From Porphyromonas loveana (GTDB taxonomy: Bacteria; Bacteroidota; Bacteroidia; Bacteroidales; Porphyromonadaceae), in NCBI RefSeq assembly GCF_003096695.1, contig NZ_QEKY01000001.1:1-64000 (forward strand): a stretch of 64,000 bases of DNA, written 5' to 3'. The position numbers and the translations under genes are program-made. Positions 19,899 to 27,928 of this stretch are shown one piece after another. Numbering within the stretch: position 1 is the stretch's first letter; every line of letters starts with the position of its first letter. The notes under the pieces are model-generated. The model saw only the letters and a program-made list of their open reading frames with translations. It made no database searches and was not told where the DNA came from.

Positions 19899-19989
19899 AC
19901 TGTCGTTTTCGTTGTTTAGAATTAGCGAGGGAGGGGACTGTCTTGCAAATGGATGGACAGACGGATGTACTCTCCTTTATTTTCGCGGG

Positions 19990-19997
19990 CAAAGATA
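19990..19997 (-). promoter_or_regulatory. Promoter -7 box for ychF
   Basis: CAAAGATA on (+) reads TATCTTTG on (-), about 90 bases before the ychF start codon. No -33 TTTG is apparent. Confidence 0.5.
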
Positions 19998-20227
19998 ACG
20001 ATTCTTCCGCACCTACGTCCGCAGGCTGCTTGATGGCCGATGTAGAGCTTCTATACCTATTATATAATAATGTATCTGTTCTCCGCTGTGCATGTTTATA
20101 TGTCACGCAGGAGAGATTGAAAGGCCATGGACGGATGTGCGGCGACGGGAGTTTGCTATCTCTGCACATCTCTCCCCAGAAATTGTACGCCAGAAACGGG
20201 GTGCAGGTGGGGCCTTTTTCCGTGATA

Positions 20228-20345
20228 TACATGCGCCAATTATTTCTGAAAATGGCACCATTTCAAAAAAATTTTGGCGCCAAATCGAAAACGAATATGC
20301 GCCATCTTGGCGCGTATTTTGGGGCGTCTTTTTGTCGTTTTTTGG
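20228..20345. repeat. GGCGCCA-type 22-bp array (copy B)
   Basis: TGCGCCA (20232), GGCACCA (20254), GGCGCCA (20276) and TGCGCCA (20298) are exactly 22 bases apart. Additional GGCGCG and GGGCG motifs at 20309 and 20321 are out of register. The filler between units is A/T-rich (such as TTTCAAAAAAATTTT). The array lies between the divergent genes ychF and metK. Confidence 0.85.
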
Positions 20346-20388
20346 CACAGCAAATCGAGCGGAGGAGTCCGGTTGTCCGAAAAAAAAT

Positions 20389-20560
20389 TACCTTTGTAAG
20401 CGACAAAACAGCGTGGAAGGATTTGTGATGCTTGCAACCACGAGAAAAAATGCTAAAACTTTCTTCTCAAAAGCTCATTAGCAGTTGTCTCTCCTCTCGT
20501 ATTGCGAGTGTGCAAAATCTCTCCGCATAGGAAGTTTCACAACAAATCAAGCTAATAAAT
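20389..20560 (+). promoter_or_regulatory. metK promoter and 160-nt leader
   Basis: TACCTTTG at 20389-20396 matches the -7 element. The leader from about 20403 to 20560 is long. It contains a small stem CGTGG/CCACG (20412-20416, 20438-20442) enclosing GGAAGGA and ending in GCAACC. A second small stem, TGCTAA/TTAGCA (20451-20456, 20478-20483), follows. The order GGAxGGA, GATG, GCAACC, TGCTAA faintly recalls the SAM-I riboswitch core, but its P2 arm is missing, so this is only a suggestion. Confidence 0.4.
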
Positions 20561-21850
20561 ATGAGCTACCTTTTTACATCCGAATCCGTATCGGAAGGCC
20601 ATCCAGACAAGGTTTCCGATCAAATTGCCGATGCCATCCTCGATCAATTTTTGGCGGCCGACCCCGATTCCAAGGTGGCCTGCGAGGTACTCGTGACCAC
20701 CGGCCAGGTCGTTCTGGCAGGAGAAGTGCGGAGCCGGACCTATATAGATGTGCAGTCGGTGGCCCGTGCCGTGATCGAACGGATTGGCTACACGAAGAGC
20801 GAATACGGCTTTGCCGCCAATAGCTGCGGCATCTTCTCTGCCCTTCACGAGCAAAGCGCAGACATCAATCGTGGTGTAGATCGCTCCGACCGTTCCGATC
20901 AGGGGGCAGGAGATCAAGGAATGATGTTCGGCTATGCCACGAACGAGACGAAAAACTATATGCCCCTTACCCTCGATCTGGCGCACAGCCTCCTCTACGA
21001 GCTGGCTGCCATCCGCAAAGATCCGGCCACGCCCATGCCCTATCTCCGTCCCGATGCCAAGAGTCAGGTGACTATCGAGTACGACAATGCAGGCAAGCCG
21101 GTGCGCATCGATACGATCGTGATCTCTACTCAGCACGACAACTTCGTGAAGCCGAGCAACACGCTCTCGGAGGCCGAAGCAGACGCCGCCATGCGCGACC
21201 GTATCCATCAAGATGTGGCTACCATCCTGCTGCCACGAGTGAAAGCCTTGTACAAACCGGAGATTGCACGTCTCTTCGACGGGGAGATGAAGCTGCTGGT
21301 CAACCCCACAGGCAAGTTTGTAATCGGCGGCCCCCACGGGGATACCGGCGTGACGGGGCGCAAGATCATCGTGGACACATACGGCGGGCGTGCCTCGCAC
21401 GGCGGCGGGGCTTTCTCCGGCAAGGATCCCTCCAAGGTGGATCGCTCGGCCGCTTATGCTGCCCGCCACATAGCCAAGAACATGGTGGCTGCCGGAGTGG
21501 CCGACGAGATGCTCGTGCAGGTGGCCTATGCCATCGGCGTGGCACAGCCGGTGAGCGTGTATGTGAATACGCGTGGCACGCGTCACGTGCCTCTATCGGA
21601 CGGAGAGATAGCTCTTAAGGTGCAGGAGTTGTTCGACATGCGTCCCTTCGCCATAGAACAGCGGCTTAAGCTACGCCACCCCATATACGAAGAAACGGCG
21701 GCTTACGGACACTTTGGACGCGACCCACGCACTGAGATCAAGACTTTCACGGACGAGCATGGCCACACCTTTCATCAGGAGGTGGAGCTTTTCACTTGGG
21801 AGAAGCTCGACTATGTGGATCGGATCCGCACGGCCTTCGGTTTGAATTAG
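20561..21850 (+). CDS. metK: S-adenosylmethionine synthetase
   Basis: The 429-residue protein begins [20 protein letters not shown], with the catalytic His of the first signature. It contains [13 protein letters not shown] (methionine/ATP loop) and [21 protein letters not shown] with [19 protein letters not shown], the second signature. It makes SAM from methionine and ATP as a cytosolic tetramer. It is somewhat longer than E. coli MetK (384) because of insertions typical of Bacteroidetes. It begins at ATG after AATAAAT. Confidence 0.98.
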   Translation: MSYLFTSESVSEGHPDKVSDQIADAILDQFLAADPDSKVACEVLVTTGQVVLAGEVRSRTYIDVQSVARAVIERIGYTKSEYGFAANSCGIFSALHEQSADINRGVDRSDRSDQGAGDQGMMFGYATNETKNYMPLTLDLAHSLLYELAAIRKDPATPMPYLRPDAKSQVTIEYDNAGKPVRIDTIVISTQHDNFVKPSNTLSEAEADAAMRDRIHQDVATILLPRVKALYKPEIARLFDGEMKLLVNPTGKFVIGGPHGDTGVTGRKIIVDTYGGRASHGGGAFSGKDPSKVDRSAAYAARHIAKNMVAAGVADEMLVQVAYAIGVAQPVSVYVNTRGTRHVPLSDGEIALKVQELFDMRPFAIEQRLKLRHPIYEETAAYGHFGRDPRTEIKTFTDEHGHTFHQEVELFTWEKLDYVDRIRTAFGLN

Positions 21851-21882
21851 GGGTTGTTTCGCCTCATAACAATTAGGGTCTT

Positions 21883-21946
21883 GGAGCATCCGATTTTCTC
21901 GCTCTTCGTGCGAATTGCGAGAAGATTGGTGCTCCTCGCTCATTTT
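21883..21946 (+). terminator. Interrupted stem-loop after metK
   Basis: GGAGCA (21883-21888) pairs with TGCTCC (21930-21935), and inside it TTCTCGC (21896-21902) pairs with GCGAGAA (21917-21923). The structure is followed by CATTTTTTGG, so it could terminate metK. Confidence 0.5.
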
Positions 21947-21961
21947 TTGGAGCGTAAAGAA

Positions 21962-21991
21962 TTGCTCTGTCAGAATTATTCCCTATATTTG
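21962..21991 (+). promoter_or_regulatory. Promoter of the small T9SS cargo gene
   Basis: TTG (21962-21964), a 19-base spacer and TATATTTG (21984-21991) match the Bacteroidetes consensus. The transcript would have a leader of about 155 bases before the start at 22157, in which I see no gene. Confidence 0.7.
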
Positions 21992-22156
21992 CGCATCGAC
22001 TTTTTTACTACCGCCCTTCTAAGTTCGCTAACAAGAGGATGGATACGTGTAAAATTAGTCGGAATGAGAAATTGAAGATAATCGGAGTGTACAGAGGTCT
22101 ATGGCCTTTTACATTTCATTGTTTAAGTATAATCACAAACAAAAAACAAACAAAAA

Positions 22157-22978
22157 ATGAAAAAAGCATTACTTATTGGTGCAGCCCTTTTGGGTGCCGT
22201 TACCTTTGCAGGTGCACAGTCTTTGAGCGTGGCTAAGAGTCAGTACAAGCTCACGAAACCCGCTCAGCCTCGTGAAGAGGTAGCTCTCCAAGTTTGCGGT
22301 GAATTACCAGAAGAAGTTTCCGGCATTGGTACCAACCAAAAGGCTCTTATGGCTGCTGCTGCCAAATTCGAGACAGAAGACCTCGAAAACTATGTAGGCT
22401 GGGAGATCAAAAAGATAGATTTCTTCCCCACACAAGAACAGTGTAAGTACAACGCAATGGTATGGGCTGATGACATGACGGTTCTGGGCGAAGCTGGTGA
22501 CCAAGCTCCTGAACTTGGTGCAATTAACACTCACGTTCTGAAAGCAGGTGTTAAAATCGAAGCTGGCAAGACTTACTTTGTTGGCTATCGTGCCGATACA
22601 GAAACGGGTCACCCCCTCGGTTGCGATGCAGGTCCTGCAGTTGATGGCTACGGTGATTTGATTTCGTTGTCAGAAGACGGCGTTACTCTTCCTATGTTTA
22701 TATCTCTCCACCAAGCGGTAGCAGACCTGAACTACAATTTCTACATCGTTGCTTATGTCTCTAACGAAACTGGTGTAGAAGCTGTGCTGACTAACGACCC
22801 TGCAAATGCTTATGTACAAAATGGTGTTATCAATGTAACGGGTGCTAACGGCCGCCAGGTGTCTCTGTACAACATGAACGGTCAGCTTGTTTACTCAGGC
22901 GTTGATACTACTATCCCTGCTCAGAAGGGTATGTACGTTCTCCGCGTAGGTGCAAGAACTTTCAAGCTCGCTATCTAA
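22157..22978 (+). CDS. Secreted protein with T9SS C-terminal sorting domain (273 aa)
   Basis: The product has a signal peptide (MKKALLIGAALLGAVTFAGA) and a middle region with a beta-rich segment (GWEIKKIDFFPTQEQCKYNA) resembling the cleaved-adhesin (gingipain/HagA K-type) jelly-roll modules. A C-terminal domain of about 70 residues (GVINVTGANGRQVSLYNMNG, then GMYVLRVGARTFKLAI) matches the T9SS type A sorting domain. Such cargo crosses the outer membrane by type IX secretion, loses the domain to PorU and is attached to A-LPS. The ATG lies in an A-rich context (CAAAAAATG) typical of highly expressed genes here. Its role on the surface is unknown, although the adhesin-like module suggests binding. 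Confidence 0.85.
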   Translation: MKKALLIGAALLGAVTFAGAQSLSVAKSQYKLTKPAQPREEVALQVCGELPEEVSGIGTNQKALMAAAAKFETEDLENYVGWEIKKIDFFPTQEQCKYNAMVWADDMTVLGEAGDQAPELGAINTHVLKAGVKIEAGKTYFVGYRADTETGHPLGCDAGPAVDGYGDLISLSEDGVTLPMFISLHQAVADLNYNFYIVAYVSNETGVEAVLTNDPANAYVQNGVINVTGANGRQVSLYNMNGQLVYSGVDTTIPAQKGMYVLRVGARTFKLAI

Positions 22979-23000
22979 TCCACCTAAGTATAAGTATAAC

Positions 23001-23034
23001 AAAGGGGAGTGTCGCACGAGCGACACTCCCCTTT
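23001..23034 (+). terminator. Terminator of the small T9SS cargo gene
   Basis: AAAGGGGAGTGTCGC (23001-23015) pairs perfectly with GCGACACTCCCCTTT (23020-23034) around ACGA, a 15-bp stem. The T-tail (GCTTTGG) is weak. Confidence 0.75.
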
Positions 23035-23172
23035 GCTTTGGGAGTCATCGCAAACAATTTCTTCATGCACCTTTTCTGCATTGCAGGGGAAGTTTTCAAA
23101 CTGTCAAAGGTATTTCTCCGTATCGGAGCCAGAAAGTTCTTGCTATCTAATCCTTTCAGAGTGACAACAAAG

Positions 23173-23202
23173 AAAGGAGCATCGTCATGTGCGTGCTCCT
23201 TT
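23173..23202 (-). terminator. Terminator of the DAACS symporter gene
   Basis: AAAGGAGCA (23173-23181) pairs with TGCTCCTTT (23194-23202). Read on (-) it is followed by CTTTGTTG, 30 bases past the symporter's stop codon. Confidence 0.65.
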
Positions 23203-23232
23203 GTATTCGGTTGCTTGATGTGAGAGAAACTG

Positions 23233-24405
23233 TCAGGCGACAGCTTCCTTCGGCCGCATGAGCTTGTCCACGATGAGCGAGATAGCTCCGTCGCCTGTGA
23301 CGTTGCAAGCGGTACCGAAGTTGTCCATCGCTATGTATAGCGCTATCATCAGTGCCTGCATAGACTCGTCGAAGCCAAGGATACTGTGCAAGATTCCCAG
23401 TGCAGCCATGATCGCTCCTCCGGGGACACCAGGTGCGGCCACCATCGTAATGCCGAGCATAAAGATGAAGCCGATAAAATTACCGGTGTCAATAGGCATT
23501 CCCTGCATGATCATCAGAGCCAGTGCGCAGCAAGTGATCTTGAGCGTGCTACCACTCAGGTGTATGGTTGCGCAAAGGGGAATGGTGAAGCCTGCTATCT
23601 CCTCTCTAACGCCGCATTTGATCGCGCTGCGGAGCGTGACCGGTATCGTTGCTGCTGAGGACTGTGTGCCGAGGGCCGTGAAGTAGGCCGGCATCATGCG
23701 CCACAGCATCCGGAAAGGATTCTTCTTCGCGATCATACCCGCTACGCTGTATTGGAAGATGAGCAAGAGGATGTGCAAGCCGAAGATGATACCGATAATG
23801 CTGAGAAAGACCGTTAGCACCTTGGCCACCTCTCCTTGGTGCGTCATGTTCAGAAAGATGCCGAAAATGTAGAGCGGCAACAGTGGAATGATCACTTTGG
23901 CGATCAATTGTGTGACGATTACTTGGAAGTCATGCATTGCGTCCTTAAGCGTGCGGCTGTCCAAAGCGGCCAAGTCCAGTCCCAAAACAAAAGATAAAAC
24001 CAACGCTGTCATCACGCTCATCATGGGCGGTATGGCAATGGTAAAGTAAGGCTGTACGCCTTCGGCCTGCGTAATATCGCTCATGCCCACTCCGGGTTCG
24101 ATCAGAGACGGGAAGAAGGCCGCTCCGGTGAAATAGGCAAAGAGTCCCGATAGGATCGTAGCCGTGTAAGCAATAAGAACGGTGATGAGGAGTATCTTGC
24201 CGGCGCCCTTGCCGATATCTGCGATCGCCACAGTCACCAGTCCGAGGATAATCAGCGGAATGGAGAAACCCAGCAGCTCGCTGAAGATGGCATTGAACGT
24301 AACAAAGATGCGGATGAATGGGAAGCTGAACAGGTTCCCAAAGCCTATCCCGAGGAGGATGGCCAGAATGATTTTGGGAAGTAATCCGATACGAAGTTTA
24401 CGCAT
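23233..24405 (-). CDS. Dicarboxylate/amino acid:cation symporter (DAACS family)
   Basis: The 390-residue polytopic protein starts MRKLRIGLLPKIILAILLGI. It has the family's serine-rich re-entrant loop (ALGTQSSAATIPVTLRSA) and the late signature TIHLSGSTLKI, then GVPGGAIMAALGIL and MDNFGTACNVTGDGAISLIV, which includes the substrate/cation-binding NxxGD motif. It should be an inner-membrane Na+- or H+-coupled carrier for glutamate/aspartate or serine/threonine. That fits an organism that lives on amino acids and peptides. It follows the MeaB-type GTPase after 29 bases. The exact substrate cannot be called. Confidence 0.9.
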   Translation of the reverse strand: MRKLRIGLLPKIILAILLGIGFGNLFSFPFIRIFVTFNAIFSELLGFSIPLIILGLVTVAIADIGKGAGKILLITVLIAYTATILSGLFAYFTGAAFFPSLIEPGVGMSDITQAEGVQPYFTIAIPPMMSVMTALVLSFVLGLDLAALDSRTLKDAMHDFQVIVTQLIAKVIIPLLPLYIFGIFLNMTHQGEVAKVLTVFLSIIGIIFGLHILLLIFQYSVAGMIAKKNPFRMLWRMMPAYFTALGTQSSAATIPVTLRSAIKCGVREEIAGFTIPLCATIHLSGSTLKITCCALALMIMQGMPIDTGNFIGFIFMLGITMVAAPGVPGGAIMAALGILHSILGFDESMQALMIALYIAMDNFGTACNVTGDGAISLIVDKLMRPKEAVA

Positions 24406-24434
24406 ATCGTTAAGGGTTGATCAAGAAAGAGGGG

Positions 24435-25541
24435 CTATGAATCGAATGCGTTGCGGAAGTATGCCTCCAGCAGTCGGCGGGCAGCGGTAAAGCTTGTAGC
24501 ACGGTCCTGTAGTACGGCCTCTTCTGTCTCGGGGATGAGCGCCTGCACATCGGGATTATTATAGAAGGAGTCGCGCAGTTCGTCGTTGATGGTCTCATAC
24601 ATCCACCACTTGGCCTGTCGTTGGCGTTTGAGGCGGAAGTAACCGTTATCCGTTGTCATGTGTCGGTACTCGTCCACCATGTCCCAGATATCTTTGATGC
24701 CCAGTGCATAATAGCCCGAATAGGTGAGCACGCGCGGCTTCCATCCCGACTCTGCAGGCGGGAAGAGACGTAGCGCACTGCGATAGTGCGAAGCTGCAAG
24801 ATTGGCTTTGTCCACATTGTCCCCGTCGGCCTTGTTGACTACAATGCCGTCCGCCATCTCCATGATACCTCGCTTGATGCCCTGCAGCTCGTCGCCCGTG
24901 CCTGCCAATTGTATGAGGAGGAAGAAGTCCACCATTGAGTGCACAGCCGTTTCGCTCTGCCCAACGCCTACAGTTTCGACGAATATGGTGTCGAATCCGG
25001 CGGCTTCGCAGAGGACGATGGTCTCCCGCGTCTTGCGCGCTACACCTCCGAGCGAACCCGCTGACGGACTGGGTCGAATGAAAGCGTTCTTCTCTCGTGC
25101 GAGCTGCTCCATACGAGTCTTGTCGCCGAGGATGCTCCCTTTCGAGCGCTCACTGCTGGGGTCGATAGCCAGCACTGCGAGCTTACGCCCTTGTCGGATC
25201 AGATGCATCCCGAAGGCATCGATGGACGTGCTTTTGCCCGCCCCCGGCACACCTGTGATACCGATGCGCATTGATTTGCCGGCGTGTGGCAGGCAGCGTT
25301 CGATGATCTGTTGTGCAGTGTCTTGATGAGTGGGGAGAAGACTCTCCACCAGCGTGACTGCCCGACTGAGAATGGTGATGTCGCCTCGCAGGATGCCGTC
25401 CACGTATTCGTCAACGGAGAGCTTTGTCCTGCGTTGTCTGTGTAGATTGGGATTGACTATCGGGGCATTGGAGACTCCTTTGGTCACTCTGAGTCCCAGA
25501 TAGCATTCTTCGTTCTCCGGATGGCAGCACTGTTCGTCCAT
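24435..25541 (-). CDS. meaB: MeaB/ArgK-type GTPase (methylmalonyl-CoA mutase chaperone family)
   Basis: The 368-residue G protein has G1 GVPGAGKST at about 128-136, a catalytic region with LAIDPSSERSKGSILGDKTR, ETVGVGQSE (G3) and VNKADGD (the NKxD of G4). A C-terminal dimerisation segment follows. The set matches MeaB/YgfD (older name ArgK), which protects and reloads B12-dependent methylmalonyl-CoA mutase. P. gingivalis uses that enzyme to make propionate. The mutase genes are not in this window, so the partner is inferred. The N-terminal 35 residues contain a Cys/His-rich stretch (MDEQCCHPENEECYL) that is unusual and could bind metal. Confidence 0.9.
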   Translation of the reverse strand: MDEQCCHPENEECYLGLRVTKGVSNAPIVNPNLHRQRRTKLSVDEYVDGILRGDITILSRAVTLVESLLPTHQDTAQQIIERCLPHAGKSMRIGITGVPGAGKSTSIDAFGMHLIRQGRKLAVLAIDPSSERSKGSILGDKTRMEQLAREKNAFIRPSPSAGSLGGVARKTRETIVLCEAAGFDTIFVETVGVGQSETAVHSMVDFFLLIQLAGTGDELQGIKRGIMEMADGIVVNKADGDNVDKANLAASHYRSALRLFPPAESGWKPRVLTYSGYYALGIKDIWDMVDEYRHMTTDNGYFRLKRQRQAKWWMYETINDELRDSFYNNPDVQALIPETEEAVLQDRATSFTAARRLLEAYFRNAFDS

Positions 25542-25589
25542 GGTCAGCCAGTATTATTATTGAGGAATGAGTTGAGGAGAGAGCGGGGA

Positions 25590-26678
25590 TTATAGTTCGG
25601 CCTTCACTTTGATGCGTCGCAAGGGAGCCTGCGGATCGTTACAGATGATCGTTATGTCCGTCGTGACGCTTTGCCAACCCGCATCGCTCATGATCTGAGG
25701 ATCCACGGTTATCTGCATGCGGATGGTTTCGCCCGGGGCTATGTCCTGCTTGTCGGCGGTGCCGCTGACTGCTCTATTGGTCGAAGAGAGACTGTGAAGG
25801 CGCAGCGTTCCCTCGCCCACGTTGCGGATCTCTATCTCTGTTTGCCCCATCTTGCCCGCGAGCTTGCCCAAGTCCACAAAGGTGCGCAGCTCCATCGTTC
25901 CTGTCTGAGACGGATGCAGAGCCAAAAAGTCGTCCACCAATGGCAGGACGATCATGACCGAATCCACCTCTCGCAGACCGATTTCGGGTGTGAACACTTC
26001 CAGCACGAGCGGCTCCAGCTTCATTCCCGGTTTTGTACCAGCAGGGACGGCAAGCGCTATGTTCAGCTCTCGCGGCTCGTCAGAGCGCAGCTCGAAGGAC
26101 TTTCCCATCGGAGCCACAAACGTAGGCTGTGAGAGGACGGACACTTGTATGGGGAAGGGGACAGGATTGTTCACGATCAAACGCATCACCGCCTCAGCCT
26201 GTGGCATAGAGGGGGGGAAAGCCAGATGTGAGGCGCTCAATTGCATCGGGCCGATGCTCTTGGCATAGGTGTGCGGACTGTTGCCGCCGAGGGTCGTCAC
26301 GGTGCCGCTGATGGTCAGCTCCAGCGGGGAAGTGGGGGCATTGGAGAAGACGCGGATGTGCTTCACGAAAGCACCCGCTCGCCCGACCGGATTGAAAACG
26401 ACGCGTATCTCTCCCTCTTGTCCGGGGGCGATGGCTGCCTCCGGCCAGGAGGGTGTGGTGCATCCGCAGTCGGCCGTCACGCGCGTGATGACAAGCGGTG
26501 CCGTTCCGCTGTTGCGGAAGCGGAAGCTATGCTCCACGGAGCCTTTCTCTTCGCTGATAAGCCCAAAATTGAAGGACTGCTCCTCCACCCGGATTTCCGG
26601 AGTCTCCTGGGCCGACAGCCACAGCGGAGTCCACAGAAAAAGGAAGAAGAGCAGCCCTCGAAATGTACTGACGCTCAT
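25590..26678 (-). CDS. DUF1573-domain exported protein (362 aa)
   Basis: The start is set at the ATG at 26678 because AGGAGG lies 10 bases upstream. The longer reading from a GTG at 26702 would place that ribosome site inside the gene. The product has a signal peptide ending WLSAQ. A first DUF1573 (ASH-like, immunoglobulin-fold) domain follows at about 25-125 (SFNFGLISEEKGSVEHSFRF, TRVTADCGCTTPSWPE). A second repeat-like region of similar design extends to the C terminus (LGKLAGKMGQTEIEIRNVGE). It is probably periplasmic or surface-associated. It follows a smaller DUF1573 gene after 34 bases, suggesting duplication within an operon. Function is unknown. Confidence 0.85.
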   Translation of the reverse strand: MSVSTFRGLLFFLFLWTPLWLSAQETPEIRVEEQSFNFGLISEEKGSVEHSFRFRNSGTAPLVITRVTADCGCTTPSWPEAAIAPGQEGEIRVVFNPVGRAGAFVKHIRVFSNAPTSPLELTISGTVTTLGGNSPHTYAKSIGPMQLSASHLAFPPSMPQAEAVMRLIVNNPVPFPIQVSVLSQPTFVAPMGKSFELRSDEPRELNIALAVPAGTKPGMKLEPLVLEVFTPEIGLREVDSVMIVLPLVDDFLALHPSQTGTMELRTFVDLGKLAGKMGQTEIEIRNVGEGTLRLHSLSSTNRAVSGTADKQDIAPGETIRMQITVDPQIMSDAGWQSVTTDITIICNDPQAPLRRIKVKAEL

Positions 26679-26712
26679 ACGTCTTGTACCTCCTAAGTCC
26701 ACAAAGTTGTGA

Positions 26713-27096
26713 TTACTCTACCACGCCCTTGATACGCAAGGTGAAGGTGCCGTCCTTACCATTGCTGTACACGGCCACCGTTTTCACGAACTGACCCGGA
26801 CGTCCTGCAGGGTTGTAAGTCACCTCTATCTTAGATGTCTGACCCGGAGCGATAGGTTCCTTGCTGAAGACAGGAGTCGTACATCCGCATGAAGCTACTA
26901 CTCGCGTGATTACCAACGGAGCATCGCCCGTATTCTTTACGACGAAAGTGTGCGTCACGCTACCGGCCGATTCCTTGATATTGCCGAAGTCATGCTCCAC
27001 GTTGTCTGAGTCGATGACAGCTTTTTTTCCACTCTGTGCCGTAGCTACTCCTACTCCGATGAGGAGAGCGATCAGGACAAAAACAATTCTTTTCAT
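26713..27096 (-). CDS. DUF1573-domain exported protein (127 aa)
   Basis: The product has a signal peptide (MKRIVFVLIALLIGVGVATA) and a single DUF1573 domain (VEHDFGNIKESAGSVTHTFV, TRVVASCGCTTPVFSKEPIA, YNPAGRPGQFVKTVAVYSNG). This short form is widespread in Bacteroidetes, and many are abundant secreted proteins. The conserved CGCTTP is also present in the larger neighbour. A promoter box lies about 95 bases upstream of the ATG at 27096. Function is unknown. Confidence 0.88.
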   Translation of the reverse strand: MKRIVFVLIALLIGVGVATAQSGKKAVIDSDNVEHDFGNIKESAGSVTHTFVVKNTGDAPLVITRVVASCGCTTPVFSKEPIAPGQTSKIEVTYNPAGRPGQFVKTVAVYSNGKDGTFTLRIKGVVE

Positions 27097-27191
27097 AATT
27101 CTATTCGTTTGTCTGAACTAAAATGTTGCATACCCATTTTGACTGTGGCGGATGGCTGTCCTCCGAAGAGGAGTGAGCATAACCACCGAGG

Positions 27192-27199
27192 CAAAGGTA
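27192..27199 (-). promoter_or_regulatory. Promoter -7 box for the DUF1573 pair
   Basis: CAAAGGTA on (+) reads TACCTTTG on (-), about 95 bases before the start at 27096. No -33 TTTG was found. Confidence 0.45.
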
Positions 27200-27376
27200 C
27201 ACTATTCTTTTGATCGTCGTATAGTCGTGACGTTTAATTGCCTCTATGCACATCCCGGCTGTAGATGCCTTCGGACATTTGGATGCTGTCGTTTTGGCGA
27301 GATGGCGTGCAGATTTGTTTGCTCTTACTCCTTGACCGATTGCAGAGATGGCGATGTGTATGGCCGATTATATAGA

Positions 27377-27464
27377 AAAACAGTTTTGCCCTTAGGTAAG
27401 GACAGTTCTGTCCTCAGTCGAGGACAAATCTATCCTTTATAAAGGACACTTTTGTCCTTTGCTT
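27377..27464. repeat. 22-bp palindromic array, AGGACA....TGTCCT
   Basis: Units start at 27377 (AAAACA), 27399, 27421 and 27443 (AGGACA), exactly 22 bases apart. Each unit is a 16-base dyad, AGGACA then four bases then TGTCCT or a near match, plus a 6-base link. All four could form small hairpins or bind a dimeric protein. Confidence 0.85.
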
Positions 27465-27560
27465 TGTTTGTTCCTTAGCAGTCGCTCTTTCCTCGGATCC
27501 TTTCTGTTTTTTTTATTTGGATTCATAAGGTGCTGATAATGTGTGTATTGCCATCTTTTC

Positions 27561-27656
27561 ATGCGCGATCTGTCCAAATGAAGGGGTTCGGAGAGGTAAA
27601 AAAATAGGCAAATGCGCGATTTGTCCAAGTGATTTGCGCGATTTGTCCAAAAATCT
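27561..27656. repeat. Direct repeat TGCGCGATTTGTCCAA, three copies
   Basis: Copies start at 27561 (one mismatch), 27613 and 27635. The last two are 22 bases apart and the first pair 52 apart. The TGTCC half recalls the dyad array 100 bases upstream. Confidence 0.8.
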
Positions 27657-27928
27657 TTTGATGCTACCCTTTTCCTTTGCTGTAGTGAAAGTCGAGATTT
27701 GTTTCTCATCGTGCGAACTGCCGATTTCGGAAACCCTTAGCGAACAGAAAGAGAATGTGTGATCAAAAAAAACAGAAGACAAAGAAAGAATGCAAGAGAA
27801 GAGGTAAAGGAAGGTATGGTCTTTTAGAGACCGAAAGCAATAGCAAACGCTAATTATTAACTCATTAACTAACTTAAACACGAGACCGGAGGATTTCTTT
27901 CCTATCAGTCTCATTAAAAACAAACAGT

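Larger units (their letters stand above)
19899..20388. other. Divergent spacer between ychF and metK
   Basis: No gene was recognised. Apart from the ychF promoter box and the GGCGCCA array, the remaining sequence shows nothing I can identify. Open frames in this stretch cover the array on both strands and have no domains. Confidence 0.55.
27097..27928. other. Divergent spacer with two repeat blocks
   Basis: No gene was recognised in these 830 bases. The spacer separates the DUF1573 gene (-) from the 530-residue T9SS cargo (+) and holds the two 22-bp arrays listed below. The 80 bases before the cargo start are A-rich, with a direct series of TAACTCATTAACTAACTTAA. Candidate open frames across 27437-27944 run through the repeats and have no domain. 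Confidence 0.55.

Noticed and set aside
27377-27656. CRISPR array
   Set aside because: Links between units are 6 bases and not unique spacers, the unit is a 16-base dyad, and no cas genes lie nearby. The same holds for the other arrays.
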